From: Anthoceros angustus
Lineage: Eukaryota > Streptophyta > Anthocerotopsida > Anthocerotales > Anthocerotaceae
NCBI GenBank assembly: GCA_010909165.1
Contig: MU008169.1
Coordinates: forward strand, 620,001-684,000
DNA: 64,000 bases
Reading direction: 5' to 3'
Shown: positions 40,418 through 51,579 of the stretch, piece after piece
Numbering within the stretch: the first letter of the stretch is position 1
Layout of the letters: each line of letters begins with the position of its first letter
Made by a program: the position numbers and the translations under genes
The notes under the pieces: generated by a model
The model's input: the letters and a program-made list of their open reading frames with translations, nothing else
Databases searched by the model: none
What the model was told of the DNA's origin: nothing

Positions 40418-40525
40418 CCTAAAACATATGGACCGAAAACCTTCAGCCGCCTACCAACCCTAAAACGCTTCCCTAAAACATATGGACCGAAAACCTTCAG
40501 CCGCCTACCAACCCTAAAACGCTTC
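40418..40525. repeat. 54-bp perfect tandem duplication
   Basis: CCTAAAACATATGGACCGAA starts at 40418 and 40472; the whole 54-bp unit is identical. The CCTACCAACCCTAAAACGCT part reappears in reverse complement several times at 58.6-58.8 kb. Confidence 0.92.
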
Positions 40526-40630
40526 GCCAAAACCTTCGGGCGCCCGTCTACCCCCAAAACACTTCGCGGAACCTCTGGTTGTTTGCTAGCTCTTCAGGGC
40601 GCCCGTCTACCCCAAAATACTTCGCTGAAC

Positions 40631-40710
40631 CTCTCGTTGTTTGCTAGCTCTATAGTTTGCGGTTCTTTACCTCTCGTTGTTTGCTAGCTCTATAGTTTGC
40701 GGTTCTTTAC
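40631..40710. repeat. 40-bp perfect tandem duplication
   Basis: CTCTCGTTGTTTGCTAGCTC begins at 40631 and 40671, with identical remainder. Confidence 0.93.
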
Positions 40711-40769
40711 GTTTCTCCAGCCACCTTGTCACAAAGGTTCTATTGGAGTGACATTGCATTTCAGTCACT

Positions 40770-41555
40770 GTTTGTTATAGCTTGTGAGTTGTGGGCGCTC
40801 TTCACTCTCTGGTATAACTTGTGAGTTGTGGACGCTCTTCACTCTATCATAGCTTATGAGTTCTAGGTGCTCTCCACTTTCAACTTATGAGTTCCGGGGC
40901 TCTCCACTTTCCATTGCAGCTTGTGCGGCATAGTCACTTGGTATGATCATAATGACTCTGTGTTGTAACACTCCCTTGTTGTAGTCTATGTACTGTAGGT
41001 ACTCCATGTGGTAGTGATTTTATGTTGTAGCAGCTTTGTACGTTACAGCGACTCTATGCTGTAGTGACTCTCTGTTGATATTGTGTTAACCTCATGTGTA
41101 TTGCAGTGACTCCATTTTGTAGCTTATGTATTATAGTTGTAACGACACTGTGTTGTGACTGCTGTGTTCTCGCAACCCTTATGTATCCTAGGAAGTTTGT
41201 GGTAGCAACTCTGTTGTAAATGGTGTGTTCTAGCAACTCTCATGTATTGTAGCTGATTTGTGGTAGCAACTCTCCATTAGTTAGCTGATGTATTCAGCAA
41301 CTTTCGTGTAGTGTAGGTGGTAAGTTATAGCAACTTTCCGTGTTCTAGCTAGTTTCTGGTAGCAACTCTCCAGTCGTGTGGTTGGTGTATTGTTGCAACT
41401 TTGTTTTATTAGAGCTGGTATGTTGTAGCAACTTTAGGTTATAGTTCTATCTTATTACCACTCCATATTGTAGCTCCAATGTTGGGTGGTCACTATATGG
41501 TAGCGTATATGTTGTAGTGATTGACTCTGGTTTGAAGCTTATGTCTTGTTCTCTA
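40770..41555 (+). repeat. Degenerate TTGTAGC repeat block 2
   Basis: Nearly 800 bp of recurring TTGTAGCAACTCT, GTGTTCTAGC, TTGTAGTGACT and similar words, with no open frame. The same vocabulary occurs at 38.5 kb and, inverted, at 53.7-54.0 and 58.2-58.6 kb. Confidence 0.75.
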
Positions 41556-42305
41556 TGCATGTGTTCGTGCAGGTGCCCGGATGCTTTCAGCTTTGAGCAA
41601 GCTACCGGGGCTTGGAGCCGTCCGGTGTCACTCTTCCGGACATGGACACTGCCAAGGCTGCCAGGAAGCTTGGTGCTGGAGTGTCTGACCAACGCCGGCC
41701 GTTCCCCTGATGCATTATTTCTTTACGGCTTCGACCCGGCTCCATAGACGCCATCTGAGACTTTCCGAGACCTGCCCTCGAGGTCTTACGCGCTTGACAA
41801 ACCCTACTTCACACCGGTCTACACAAAATAAGAGTGTTAGGAGGAGTGTTTGTCAAATTCGTGAGACTTCGAGGTCAGCTCGTCACAACTTTGAGCTATG
41901 AGGCCCAAATTGTCTCCATTGAGGGCCCTTGCCTCCATTGGCTTGCATCCAAAGAGCGCCCTTGGGATTGTGGGCAATCATCTGTATTATTCTGGTAAGC
42001 TCCTCAACCCGCACCCGAGCTCGCACTGTTGCTTGCTAACATTCCCTTTCCTTCCCCTCCACTCACATTGTTGCCGTCTGTTGCCGACATCAACCAGATT
42101 TATGATTTCATGAGGCTTCAAAGCGTCGGAAGCAGTTATCGGTTGCAATGTCATGCAAGGACACCCATTTATTTGGCACGTGTTGACAATGGCACCCTAT
42201 GGCCGCAATGCAATGCTGGATTTAATCCCAGAATTTCCCGGGCTATTTTCACTTACCACATGGTGTCAGGAGTCCGGAGCCAAGGACATCACTTGTTGGC
42301 ATTGC

Positions 42306-42416
42306 ATTCTCTCCGCTGCAACCGTGGCTGCCGCCGCTGCTGCTGCTTCTGCTTCTGCTCCTCTGGCTCTGCTGCTGGTGCTGCTTCTGCTTCTGCTCGT
42401 CTGGCTCTGCTGCCGT
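42306..42416. repeat. CTG/CTT-rich microsatellite
   Basis: GCTGCTGCTTCTGCTTCTGC and variants occur twice, separated by CTGGCTCTGCTGCTGGTG. Confidence 0.8.
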
Positions 42417-42889
42417 CTCCTCGATCGATTGTTCCTGCGTTGCACCAGTGCATCTCCCTGCTCTTGCTCTTCCTGATGTGCCTGCTGAGGCTGCGGGCCT
42501 GGGCTGCAATTGCTGCCCCAGAGCTGCCGGTTGTGTCTTCCGGACATCTGGTCGCCCTCTCTGCTCCAATTTCTTGCTTTTGCTTGTGTGCTGGATTCTG
42601 GGTTGCTTGTGTTTCTTCCTGTTGCAATTCTTCCTGCTCTTGTGCAGATTCTACGGTTCCAGGCCTGGGGTCGTGTTTTTGCACATGGTGTTTCGTGGTT
42701 ATAGCTGTGCTGTCTCTTCCTGTCTTGCTCGCGGTCCTCTGCTGGGTAGGGAGGACTGTCTTTGATCAGGGGAAGGAGGAGATTCGTGGGAGGTTGGGTT
42801 TTGCATTGCGCTTCCTCTGGGTTTTATACGGGCTCATGGATTTGTCCTCCTCCTCCTCAAATCATAACCGGCCCTTGCTCGGGAATCAG

Positions 42890-45800
42890 CAGCATGCTGG
42901 CCTGGCCTGGACTCCGGCGTCTGCAATGCAGGGGCTGCTGCCAGCAACCCCATCGAGATAGACGATGAGCCGGACCTGGACGTGGCGCTGTGGGACACAA
43001 CAGGATTGACTGGTGCGTGCATTTCTCAGCCTGTTGATTTGGCTTTGTTCAGGCCGGTGGTGAGCAGGGCTGACTCGGTTGCTTGAGCAGGTTCCGAGAG
43101 CCAGGGACGGAAGAGGTCTCACGAAGGTGGAATTGATCACCTGAGAAAGAAATTAAGACTTGCCAGAATTTCGGGCTGTGAGCGGCTGCGGCAATTTAAC
43201 CTTCCTCCTGTGACCATTTCTGTACCTTGCCCTGGAACCCTGCAGCCTGGTAGTGTTGTTTGTGCCCCAGAAGGTAGTGTTGTTCGTGCCCCAGAAGTTA
43301 TCTACTTAGATGATGAATATGAGCCTTTCTGTTTCAATGCCCAGAGTGTCCCTTTGTCCTTTAGAAACAATCTGCCCAAGCTTGATGAGGCATCCCAGCC
43401 AGCTCCTCAATGTCGTCGTTTGGACCATCCAACACTCTCTGTGGGTAATGACGGGAGGACGCCCTCGGCAGTCCCGCAGGCCGGAGTGGATGCACCTGGG
43501 AAGGACTCGAATTCCCCTACTTCCGCCTTACAAATTCAGAGCTCTGGGCTGGCATGTCCGGACCACAGTCATGAGTATACTGCTGGACCTGTTCCGTTGT
43601 CCTCTCCGGGCTGGAGGACCTCATCCCAGGTTGTGCCTGACAGTATTCCTCCAACATCAATCCACCCGCCAAGCAGCCCTGTCAGCCTGGGTGCTCAGAA
43701 CCTTGTCCCTCTGGGCTCAGTGGACAGAGTCGCTTTCCGGGTCCACGAGCATGCTATTCCGCTCCTGACTGGCCGTGGTGAGTTTTCCGTCCGTTGGAGG
43801 TTTCATGATGCTTTGCACTTTGGCCGCAGTGCTCAGGATCCTTTGCTTGTCAGAAATAGTCGGCCAAACCGGGTACCTCCTGATGACAGTATAGAGGGAG
43901 CTTTAGCCAGTCCAATGACGCAGCTCTCTATGGAAGGTTCTCAAGGTTCTGTAGGCAGGCCTCTTGCTGCACAGGAGGTGCAGGTTGGAATGGGGTCAGC
44001 TGAAGCCAACACCACGGGTCAGGCAAAGGTGAAGGGCTTAGCCCGAGCCAGTGTTCCAGTCCAGGCTCCAAGTTTGGAGGCTCAGACTAAATCTCCAACC
44101 AAGGGTCCGAAGACTCCAGACCCAGTCCGAGTCCAGGCTCCAACTTTGGAGGCTGAAACTAAATCTCCACCCAACGGGCTGGACCTCCAAGACCTTCCTG
44201 ACGAGGAAAGGACAGATGTATTAGAGAGCACAGATATGTCAGACACAGAGACCAAGGCCAAGGCCAAGGCCATAGAAGATGAGATGGCACAACTCTGGAG
44301 AGACGCTGCGTTGGTTGAAGCGCTTGGAAAGGTAACAGCAACTTTGCTTTGGTTCCCTTTGAGTAGCACATTCAGAAAACTGCGTTTGCTGAACTATTCA
44401 TAACAGTGAACGTGCATTGTTGTCAGCCTGCACCTATTGAAACGGAGCAACAGCAGAAACCGGTCGGCTGTATACATGACTATGAACGAAATTCAGAATG
44501 TGGCCAAGTCTGCTCTCTCTGTGGTCATGTGAAAGCTGCTATGAGTGTGGAGTTCTTCGCTCCCCTCCGGACTGTAAGCACTACTGTTGCCCATTCGTTT
44601 GAAAGTTTGCATATCCTGCGTCTGTGAGCTTCAATTAGACATCTTTTGTGGAGGTGCTTCACTCTGTTTGAAGGAGTTTGTGGCCATGTCTGCAGGCCAA
44701 GGGAAGACAAAAACGCAGCGATGAGCATGAGGATTTCTTGAAGGAAGATAAGATATTCAGCAACCTCGGCCCTTGTAGGTCACAACCTGAAGAAAGGCCA
44801 ATTCAAAGGCTGAAGGTGAAGATTCCTCCTCATTTCATGCCCAAGATGAAGGAACATCAGGTGAAAGGATTTCAATTCCTTGTCAAGTCTCTGGATGGCA
44901 GAGGAGGATGTATTTTTCAACATGCTCCAGGAACAGGAAAAACGTTCTTGATGATAGCCTTTGTGAAAGGCTTACTCACTACCTATCCAGCCAAGAAGGT
45001 GCTAATTGTGGCTCCAAAAGTGATGGTGGAACCCTGGAAGGATGAGTTCCATAGATGGAATGTGAGGGATATCAAGATTCTCACTGTATATGACAAGTCC
45101 ACTGAGACACACGATGTGGAGAAACGTCGTAGAGAGATTCTTCATCAATGGGAGGCAGAGAAAAGTGTATTGATCGTTAGCTACAACATTGCTAGCCGGA
45201 TCATTCACAAGGAGGGAGCACAACATGATGAACTTAGCAATATTCTAGTGGGGACTCCTGATCTGGTAGTCTTGGATGAAGGACATTTTGTACGCAATGA
45301 AGATACCAATGTTCTGCAGGCCTTGAAGAAGGTGAAGACAATGAACAGGGTGATACTGAGTGGCACTTTATTTCAGAATAACTTCATGGAGTTATACCAG
45401 ATACTTAGTTTTGTGAAGCCGGAATTTTTGGGGAATGATCCAGAGTTTTCACAAAAGCGGATGGAACTGGAGAAGGAGCAGGAGAATGACAGACTGCGCA
45501 ATGGTGGCATGATAACCCAGGCAATGGTAGACAAATGGGACAAAGTGGGGAAGAATTTTTGGAAGTCCAAATGTAAATCTATCACGAGGACTGCTTGTAG
45601 CGACGCTATCGATGAGGGTATCCAGAACATTCGAAATCTGACTTCCTTTGTAGACTCTCATGAAGGTGCTGACCTGAAGTCTCTTCCAGGACTACAGGAG
45701 TTTGTTGTTCATCTGAAGCTACAGCCTTTGCAAGCGGACCTGGTGGCAAAAGTGCAGTCAAAGTGCAGCGGAAAAAGTTCCAAGTTTAGCCTTACTTCAG

Positions 45801-46501
45801 GTACAACATTGGTGACTGTTCACCCGTCCCTCTGCCCTGACGAGTACCGGGACACCTCTGAGTTTCCTGATCTCGACGGAACAGCCTCGACTCCCGGTAA
45901 GGGTGTGAAAGCTGACTTCGTTATGCAGATCCTATCTCTTTGCGACAAGGCAGGAGAGAAGCTTATTATTTTCAGCAGTATGCTCAAACCTCTGGAATAT
46001 ATACAGGAGGTCCTACAAAAGCACAAGAGCTGGGCCTTGGGAGACAAAGTTCTGCTTGTTAATGGGAAAGCCACCCTAAGAAATGGTACCATCAAGAGGT
46101 TCAATGACAAGAACGACCCTTCGAGGGTTCTTCTGGCCTCTATCAAGGCTTGTGGAGAAGGTGTAAACCTTACTGCAGCCTCCAGGATCATACTGTTGGA
46201 ACCCGTCTTTAACCCCAGCGTCACTCGCCAAGCGGTGAGCCGGGCTTTCCGCGTTGGCCAAGAGAAGAAGGTGATTGCGTATCACCTGGTTGCGGCAAAT
46301 ACGACCGAGCCAGAAAATCGCCGCCAAGCCTTAGACAAGGAATGGATATCCGTCAATCTCTTCGGGACTGAAGGTATCGTTGACAACAGCGACCAGGAAG
46401 TGAGTGATCCAGTTAACTGTGCAGATGAGTTCTTTCAGTCCAATGCTGTAAGGAGACACCTGGACAGGCTATATATCGCCAGAAGGCACTGTCCACTTTA
46501 G
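42890..46501 (+). CDS. CLSY: CLASSY/DRD1-type SNF2 chromatin remodeller
   Basis: CLSY/DRD1 proteins work in RNA-directed DNA methylation, recruiting Pol IV or Pol V. Exons I can support: one ending at 43012 (start uncertain, about 42890), 43091-44331, 44427-44573, 44696-46501. The first large exon is acidic and low in complexity, with a repeated PDPVRVQAP.LEAETKS unit. The 44427 exon has a zinc-ribbon-like CIHDYERNSECGQVCSLCG, found upstream of the motor in this family. The last exon is the SNF2 motor: motif I HAPGTGKTFLMI, motif II LDEGHFVRN (DEGH replaces DEAH, as is usual here), motif III VILSGTLFQNN, motif V ACGEGVNLTAASRIILLEP and motif VI SRAFRVGQEKKV. It is intact to the TAG at 46499. 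The supported part is about 1100 aa; the family is about 1200. 5' exons are unresolved. CLSY versus DRD1 is not distinguishable. Truncated copies surround it downstream. Confidence 0.88.
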
Positions 46502-46949
46502 CCTTGTGGTGAAGGCAATGCTGCTGACGTCTCCGCTGCTTTGGTTAATTGAGGGTTGAAAGAAAATGGGAGCTCCCAAACCTCTGTTGCTGTCATACGT
46601 CTTGCGTCTTGAGGGATGCTGTTATGGGCAGATGTGGCCAGCTCGTTCCAGCCTTCACCTCAGCCCTAACTGTGAAGCCCGAGCTTGGTACCAGCTGATG
46701 AAAAGGTCACAGGCACTGCACTGGCAAGCTATGGCTAAGCCATTGAGCATGGAATGGCCTGCTGGGCATTCGCTATGCATAGGAAGCAGGAGGAGGCCCC
46801 CACATATTTCGTCCTGTGCGTAGGGTTCTTTTCAGCTGGTTGCTCGCTAACTGTGATCCGCAAGGCACTGGATCCGACTGCTTTCAATCGCTGGCCTTAT
46901 GGAAGCAAGTAACACTGCATACCAGATTTATTATCTGAAATCGATAAAG

Positions 46950-47060
46950 GGGGTTGCCACGTTGTAGAACTTTTGAGTACCTACGCAAGTTGCATTTGCC
47001 GGGGATCGAACCCGCATCTGTGTAGTGGACAACAACAACAAAATATTTATGTCCATGACG
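46950..47060 (-). repeat. tRNA-derived SINE-like fragment
   Basis: On the minus strand the B-box-like GGTTCGATCCCC (47012-47001) is preceded by GATGCG and a TTGTTGTTGTTG stretch, as in the copies at 54.7 and 59.5 kb. It has no full cloverleaf. Confidence 0.5.
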
Positions 47061-47159
47061 CTGTTGCACTACGTGATTACCAGTGCAAATAATAATTTAC
47101 AGGTCATTGTGTGTATAAAATTATTAAACGTTTTTTATTTTTATTAAAATCACTTTAAG

Positions 47160-47305
47160 AATGCATGCTATATTTGTTCTATGATATACTCATAAATTTC
47201 AAGAGATTTCATGCTGTATTTATCCTATAGTATGCTTACTTACGAATTTCAAGAGGTTGCATGCTATATTTATCCTATAATATACTCACAAATTTCAAGA
47301 GCTTA
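47160..47305. repeat. ~58-bp imperfect tandem repeat (about 3 copies)
   Basis: Units contain CATGCTATATTTATCCTATA followed by ATATACTCACAAATTTCAAG, diverged from one another. Confidence 0.8.
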
Positions 47306-47616
47306 AAATAGGCCGGCCTTCCTTTAACTCGGAACCCATCACATGTCAGAAACAGTTACAATGCATATGTGGTTTTGGGCCAACTCACTCTAATCTAATT
47401 GTTTTCTTGATCATATTATCTTTATTTTTATTAAATCATACGTAATTGTAAATTACAAAAGACATACCACTTTCTCCAACTTCTCCTCTCTGAATGGTGG
47501 ACTTGCTATCATGTGACTCAATTTGTTATTTTCCTTGCAGAAAGACTCAAGATTCCTTGACGTTCTACTTGAAGGCTGCTTCAATCAATGGTTTCAGTTA
47601 GGCCGGGACACCACTA

Positions 47617-47706
47617 GTCAAAATTGAAGTTTCTATAGCATGTTCTTCAATCTCTAAACAGGTCAAAATTGAAGTTTCTATTGCATGTTCTTCAATCTCT
47701 GAACAA
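47617..47706. repeat. 45-bp tandem duplication
   Basis: GTCAAAATTGAAGTTTCTAT occurs at about 47618 and 47662 with near-identical continuation to CAATCTCTGAAC. Confidence 0.88.
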
Positions 47707-48604
47707 ACAAGTCCGTAATATTAGAGATTGTGCTTGAATGTGACAAAAGAATGGTAGATCTATTTGGTTGAGATTCCAACATATCTTATTATATGCTCAA
47801 AGCTTTCACGCCCTTCATTTACAAAACTCATGCCACCAGCATAAGATCTCATTGACATGACTTTTGTATATAAATTGGATGAGACCTAGTGCATCTTCGA
47901 ATATATGTTAGGAATCTCACAAAGCTGGTCCGTCTCTTTGTCAAATTGTTCACATAGCATAACCTTGAATATTGGGTGATTACTTGCTTAGAAAAAAAAT
48001 ATTGATTCAAAACTTTAGTTTGGACTTGTAGTACTCTATCGAATACATGTGTAGGCTTTAGATATTTCCAAGTTGAAGGCAAACAAATGCTATGCTATAC
48101 CAACGGTCTTCTATCGGTTACTACCCAAAGTGAAATTCGCAGGAGGATCCATCATGACATTCTCTTGCGGCTTTTGCGTAAAATCAAAGGTAAACCAATC
48201 AAGTTGGCCCATGCTGGAGTTGCGAGGGGCCGAGACGAAGACTTTCTTCCTGTGCCTCTCTCTTGGTCTGATATGGAAACCCAACTTAGGATTCGCTCTC
48301 ATAAATCCTCTTGCAGTAAATTCTTGTTGTAAATATTATTTCACGAAAAAAAATAAACTCATGTTTAGATGTCATTCCTTGAAGGGAGGACTCAAATATA
48401 GGCTTTAAATATTTATAATATTGATATCTAGTAATTGAAATATTTTAAATATCCAAACAAATAGCTCATTGAATAGGTGAATGTTTGAATCTTCCAATTT
48501 TGTCTGGTTCTCTCACTAACTCTATTCATTATATAAAATTATTAAAATAAAAAATATATTGAATGTACATAGTTTTATAGTAACAAATATCTATCGATAA
48601 ACTT

Positions 48605-49940
48605 TTTAAGTGATGCTGGAACCCTCAAAGGATGAGTTTAGGGAGATGAGAAGTGGGTGAATCAAAATTCTTACTATAATTGATAAGTTTGATGAGATAA
48701 AAAATGTGGAAAAAAAACAACATAGAGCAATTCTCCATCTAGGGGAGGATGAGAAAAGTGTCCTGATAGTTGGCTACAACATTATTAGCCATATTATCCG
48801 CAGAGAGGGAACACAACATGACAAACTTCGCGAAATCTTTCTGGAGACTCTTGATTGATAGTCCTAGATGCAGGACATTTTGTTCGTTCTGAGAATACCA
48901 AATGCTTGTAGGCTTGAAGAAGGTTCAAACATCGAACATGGTGATCTAAGTGCAGTTTATTTAGAGTACCTTGATGAAGTTGTACCATATGCTAAGCTTT
49001 GTGAAGTTAGACTTCTTGGGGAATGACAGAGAGTTTGTGGAAAAGCGAATGGAGCTAGAGCACAAGGAAGAGAATGACAGACTTAGAAACGGAAGACACA
49101 TAGGAAACTATGGCTTGAAAATATTTTGAAAGCAGGGTGTTTGTGACTCGGAGTTTCCCGCAATTCATCTGCAGAGCTCAGCGTTTGTGGACACATGTCC
49201 ATGAACCTCGACGCCACCAAAATCCTCATGTCTGTGGTGCAGGTTGCTCACACCATTTCAAGGACCATCTAGTGCCGCAATCTCCCTTTTTCCTGTCACA
49301 GACTGATGGCTCTCTCGAGATGCAGGACGTCTCCGGCTTGCTAAACGAGGACACCCGTAAGCAGATTAGTACCATACTTAATGTAGACATCATCTTGGCT
49401 CCCTTGGTATTGTTAGAATGTTGACTAGTGAGGTGAATCTCCTAGCTTGGCGAAGCTATAGCAGGTGCTGCTACCCCGACCAATCCTTCTGGTCTCAGCA
49501 GCCAAGCCTCCTAGAAGTTAGGACCCTCTATTGTATCTCCTTCTTTATGAATTAATCATAATTTTTTTCTCAAAAAGAAAAAAAAATGGAAGTCCAAGAA
49601 TGCTTTCATAAAGAGGACTAAAGATCACCACACTAGCAATTTGGGTATATTAAACATTAAAAATCTAACTTCTTATGTAGACCCTCTAGAAGGTGATGAG
49701 TTGAAGTCTCTTTTAGCACTATACGACCTTGTTGTTCATCTGAAACAATAGCCTTTGCAGGTGAACGTGGTGGCCGAAGTTCAGTCACAGTGCAGCGGTA
49801 GAAGTTGCAAGTGTAAGCTTCGATGAAGGCATCGTTGATAACAGGGATCCCCAGGAATTAAGGGACCAAGTAGGTGTGCTCATGATTTTTTTCACTGATG
49901 ATTTCTTTCACCCGAAACATCTGGACAGGCTTTAACAATA
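48605..49940 (+). pseudogene. Decayed copy of the CLSY-like SNF2 domain, interrupted by an insertion
   Basis: Colinear with 45020-46480 of the intact gene but AT-shifted and full of stops. Recognisable stretches: GTGATGCTGGAACCCTCAAA at 48611, GTTGGCTACAACATTATTAG, AGGACATTTTGTTCGTTCTG, then after the insertion TGGAAGTCCAAGAATGC (49589) and CATCTGGACAGGCTTTAACA at the end. The motor ATP-binding part is gone, and much of the C-terminal lobe is deleted between about 49825 and 49830. Confidence 0.88.
49131..49588 (+). mobile_element. Retroposon-like insertion inside the CLSY pseudogene
   Basis: About 460 bp with no counterpart in the intact gene, ending in TTTTTTTCTCAAAAAGAAAAAAAA directly before homology resumes. 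The A-rich end suggests reverse-transcribed insertion of a LINE 3' end. No clear target-site duplication could be established by eye. Confidence 0.55.
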
Positions 49941-49944
49941 AGAG

Positions 49945-50790
49945 GTTTTGCTTGGCCTATGAAGGCCTGTGCAGGGATTGGTACCTTACAGAAGGGCACG
50001 GGGCTGCACTCACAGATTGTCGAAAGAGGACAACTAGATAATATATTGGTGGGTAACTGCCTGGTGGGCATATATATGCAAAATGCTTTGAACTGAAACA
50101 ACCACGCCAGGTTCCTGACAGCTGTGCCACGAAGGACGTGGTGACATGGACCTCGCTGACTGCTGGGTTTTCTCAGCAAGGCCCCCCTCGGACATGAGTA
50201 ACTTGTTGTGTATGGACAAATGAAGCAGGAAGGCCTGGTTTTACCATGTTTGCTTGCCTTGTGAAGGCCGGTGCAAAAACTGGTGCCTTCCAGAAGTGCA
50301 GGCAGCCACATTCATAGCTTGTCCAAAGAGAATTGCTGGATGATGTCCTGGTGGCCACCTGCCTGGTGGACATGTATGGTGGTGAACTGGAAGATGCACG
50401 CCAGGCTTTTGAAAGCTTGGCCACAAAGGATGTGGTGGCGTAGACAGTGCTGATTGCTGGGTATGCCCAACAAGGGCTAGGAAATGAGGCACTTGTTGCG
50501 TATGAACAAATGGAGCAGGAGGGCCTCGTTTTGGTTGAGCATGTCACTTTTGCCTCTGTCCTGAAGACCTGAACAATCACCGGAGCCAACCAGAAGGGGA
50601 CGCAGCTGCACTCACAGATTGTGGAAAGGCGACTGCTGGTTAATGTTGTGTTGGGCAACTGCCCGGTGTCCAGGACATGTATGCAAAACGTGGTTTGCAC
50701 GTCTGGTTTTTCACAGCTTGACCAAAAAGGATGTGGTGCCATGGAATACCCTGATTGCTGGGTATGCATAGCAAGGACTCGGTAGTCTGA
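49945..50790 (+). pseudogene. PPR pseudogene fragment
   Basis: Broken frames read MKACAGIGTLQKGTGLHSQI, then CLVDMYGGELEDARQAFES, LIAGYAQQGLGNEALVAYEQ and HVTFASVLKT, interrupted by stops. The phrases are those of the frameshifted PPR gene at 33-36 kb. About two and a half triplets remain. It abuts the end of the CLSY pseudogene. Confidence 0.88.
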
Positions 50791-51579
50791 CCAGCCCGTT
50801 TGCCACGCGGGCGCAAAAACGGGCCACCTTGGCCAGCATTTAGCCTCGGCATTGGCCCTCTACAACAAAAATGGGGCATACTGTACGCAAGTCACCATGA
50901 AACCAGTCCATACACTCACTCCAGTGTTGAGGATCAGAGTACCTTTGACTTGAGGTTTAAACCAAGAGGTGCTGTTAGCTGTCAGAAGCCTGGTAGATTG
51001 GGCACGAAAAGTGGTTGACATAGAAGTGCACGTGCTGGATGCCTGTGGTAGCGTAGCAGAGCAGAACCAAAGCAATGCGCTCAGCCATGGAGGGCACGCA
51101 GGAGAGAAGGGGAGAGAAACCAGAGCTACAAGATCCCCACACAAGCAAGCTCCATCACCCAGTTGGGATCCTTATCTTGGACAGGAGGAGCAAGATGGCC
51201 TGTGCGTGCAGGTTGATACGTGCCACCGTCAAGATAGGGTAAAATGCCTCATGCTGGTACCTCACAAGCAAAACTTAGCTCAGACGCACCCCAAGGTGTG
51301 ATCCAGTTCACTCACTTTCAAAAGATTCCAGAAACGGAACAGAAGTGATTCACGAACTTTAGCGGGAACACCACATCCAGCACAAAATGTGTTCCGCCCA
51401 AATTTACGATGCACGATGCAAGGGCCGGGCAGGTTCAACCGACATCTGAAAAACAGTCCGAGTGTCAGTACCGTCACGTGAGCTCACCGCTTATACCGAG
51501 TTCAAGCTTCCAAGTTCTAGGGAGTTGGTCTGAATGCCTAGGGTAGTGCATGTGACCTCCTCAGCTGATACCATGGCCA
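50791..51579. other. Rearranged spacer; 3' flank block of an inverted CLSY copy
   Basis: No gene. 51340-51560 resembles 55260-55480 and 60050-60220 (shared CACAAAATGTGTTCC(G/A)CCCA and TTCAAGCTTCCA), a block that goes with the inverted CLSY fragments. Confidence 0.55.

Larger units (their letters stand above)
39725..42889. other. Repeat-rich upstream region of the CLSY-like gene
   Basis: Contains a CCTCCTGTT repeat (about 39957-39992), a 20-bp tandem array (40052-40131), a 54-bp duplication (40418-40525), a 40-bp duplication (40631-40710), a degenerate TTGTAGC block (40770-41555) and a CTG-rich microsatellite (42306-42416). Possible 5' exons of the CLSY-like gene lie within 41560-42890, for example the ORF from the ATG at 41898, which runs into a GT at about 41995. 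I could not connect them. Confidence 0.5.
46502..48604. other. 3' flank and AT-rich spacer
   Basis: 46502-46810 is the CLSY 3' flank, also present (inverted) near 55.5 and 57.6 kb. Beyond it is AT-rich spacer with a tRNA-like SINE fragment (46950-47060), a 58-bp imperfect repeat (47160-47305) and a 45-bp duplication (47617-47706). An open frame at 48073-48408 matches nothing known. Confidence 0.55.

Noticed and set aside
42029-42961. 310-codon frame upstream of the CLSY exon as a separate gene
   Set aside because: Mostly Cys/Leu/Ser translation of a CTG microsatellite, and it overlaps the probable CLSY 5' exon in another frame.
46981-47060. Functional tRNA gene on the minus strand
   Set aside because: A B box is present, but I could not pair an acceptor stem or anticodon arm. 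Treated as SINE-like.
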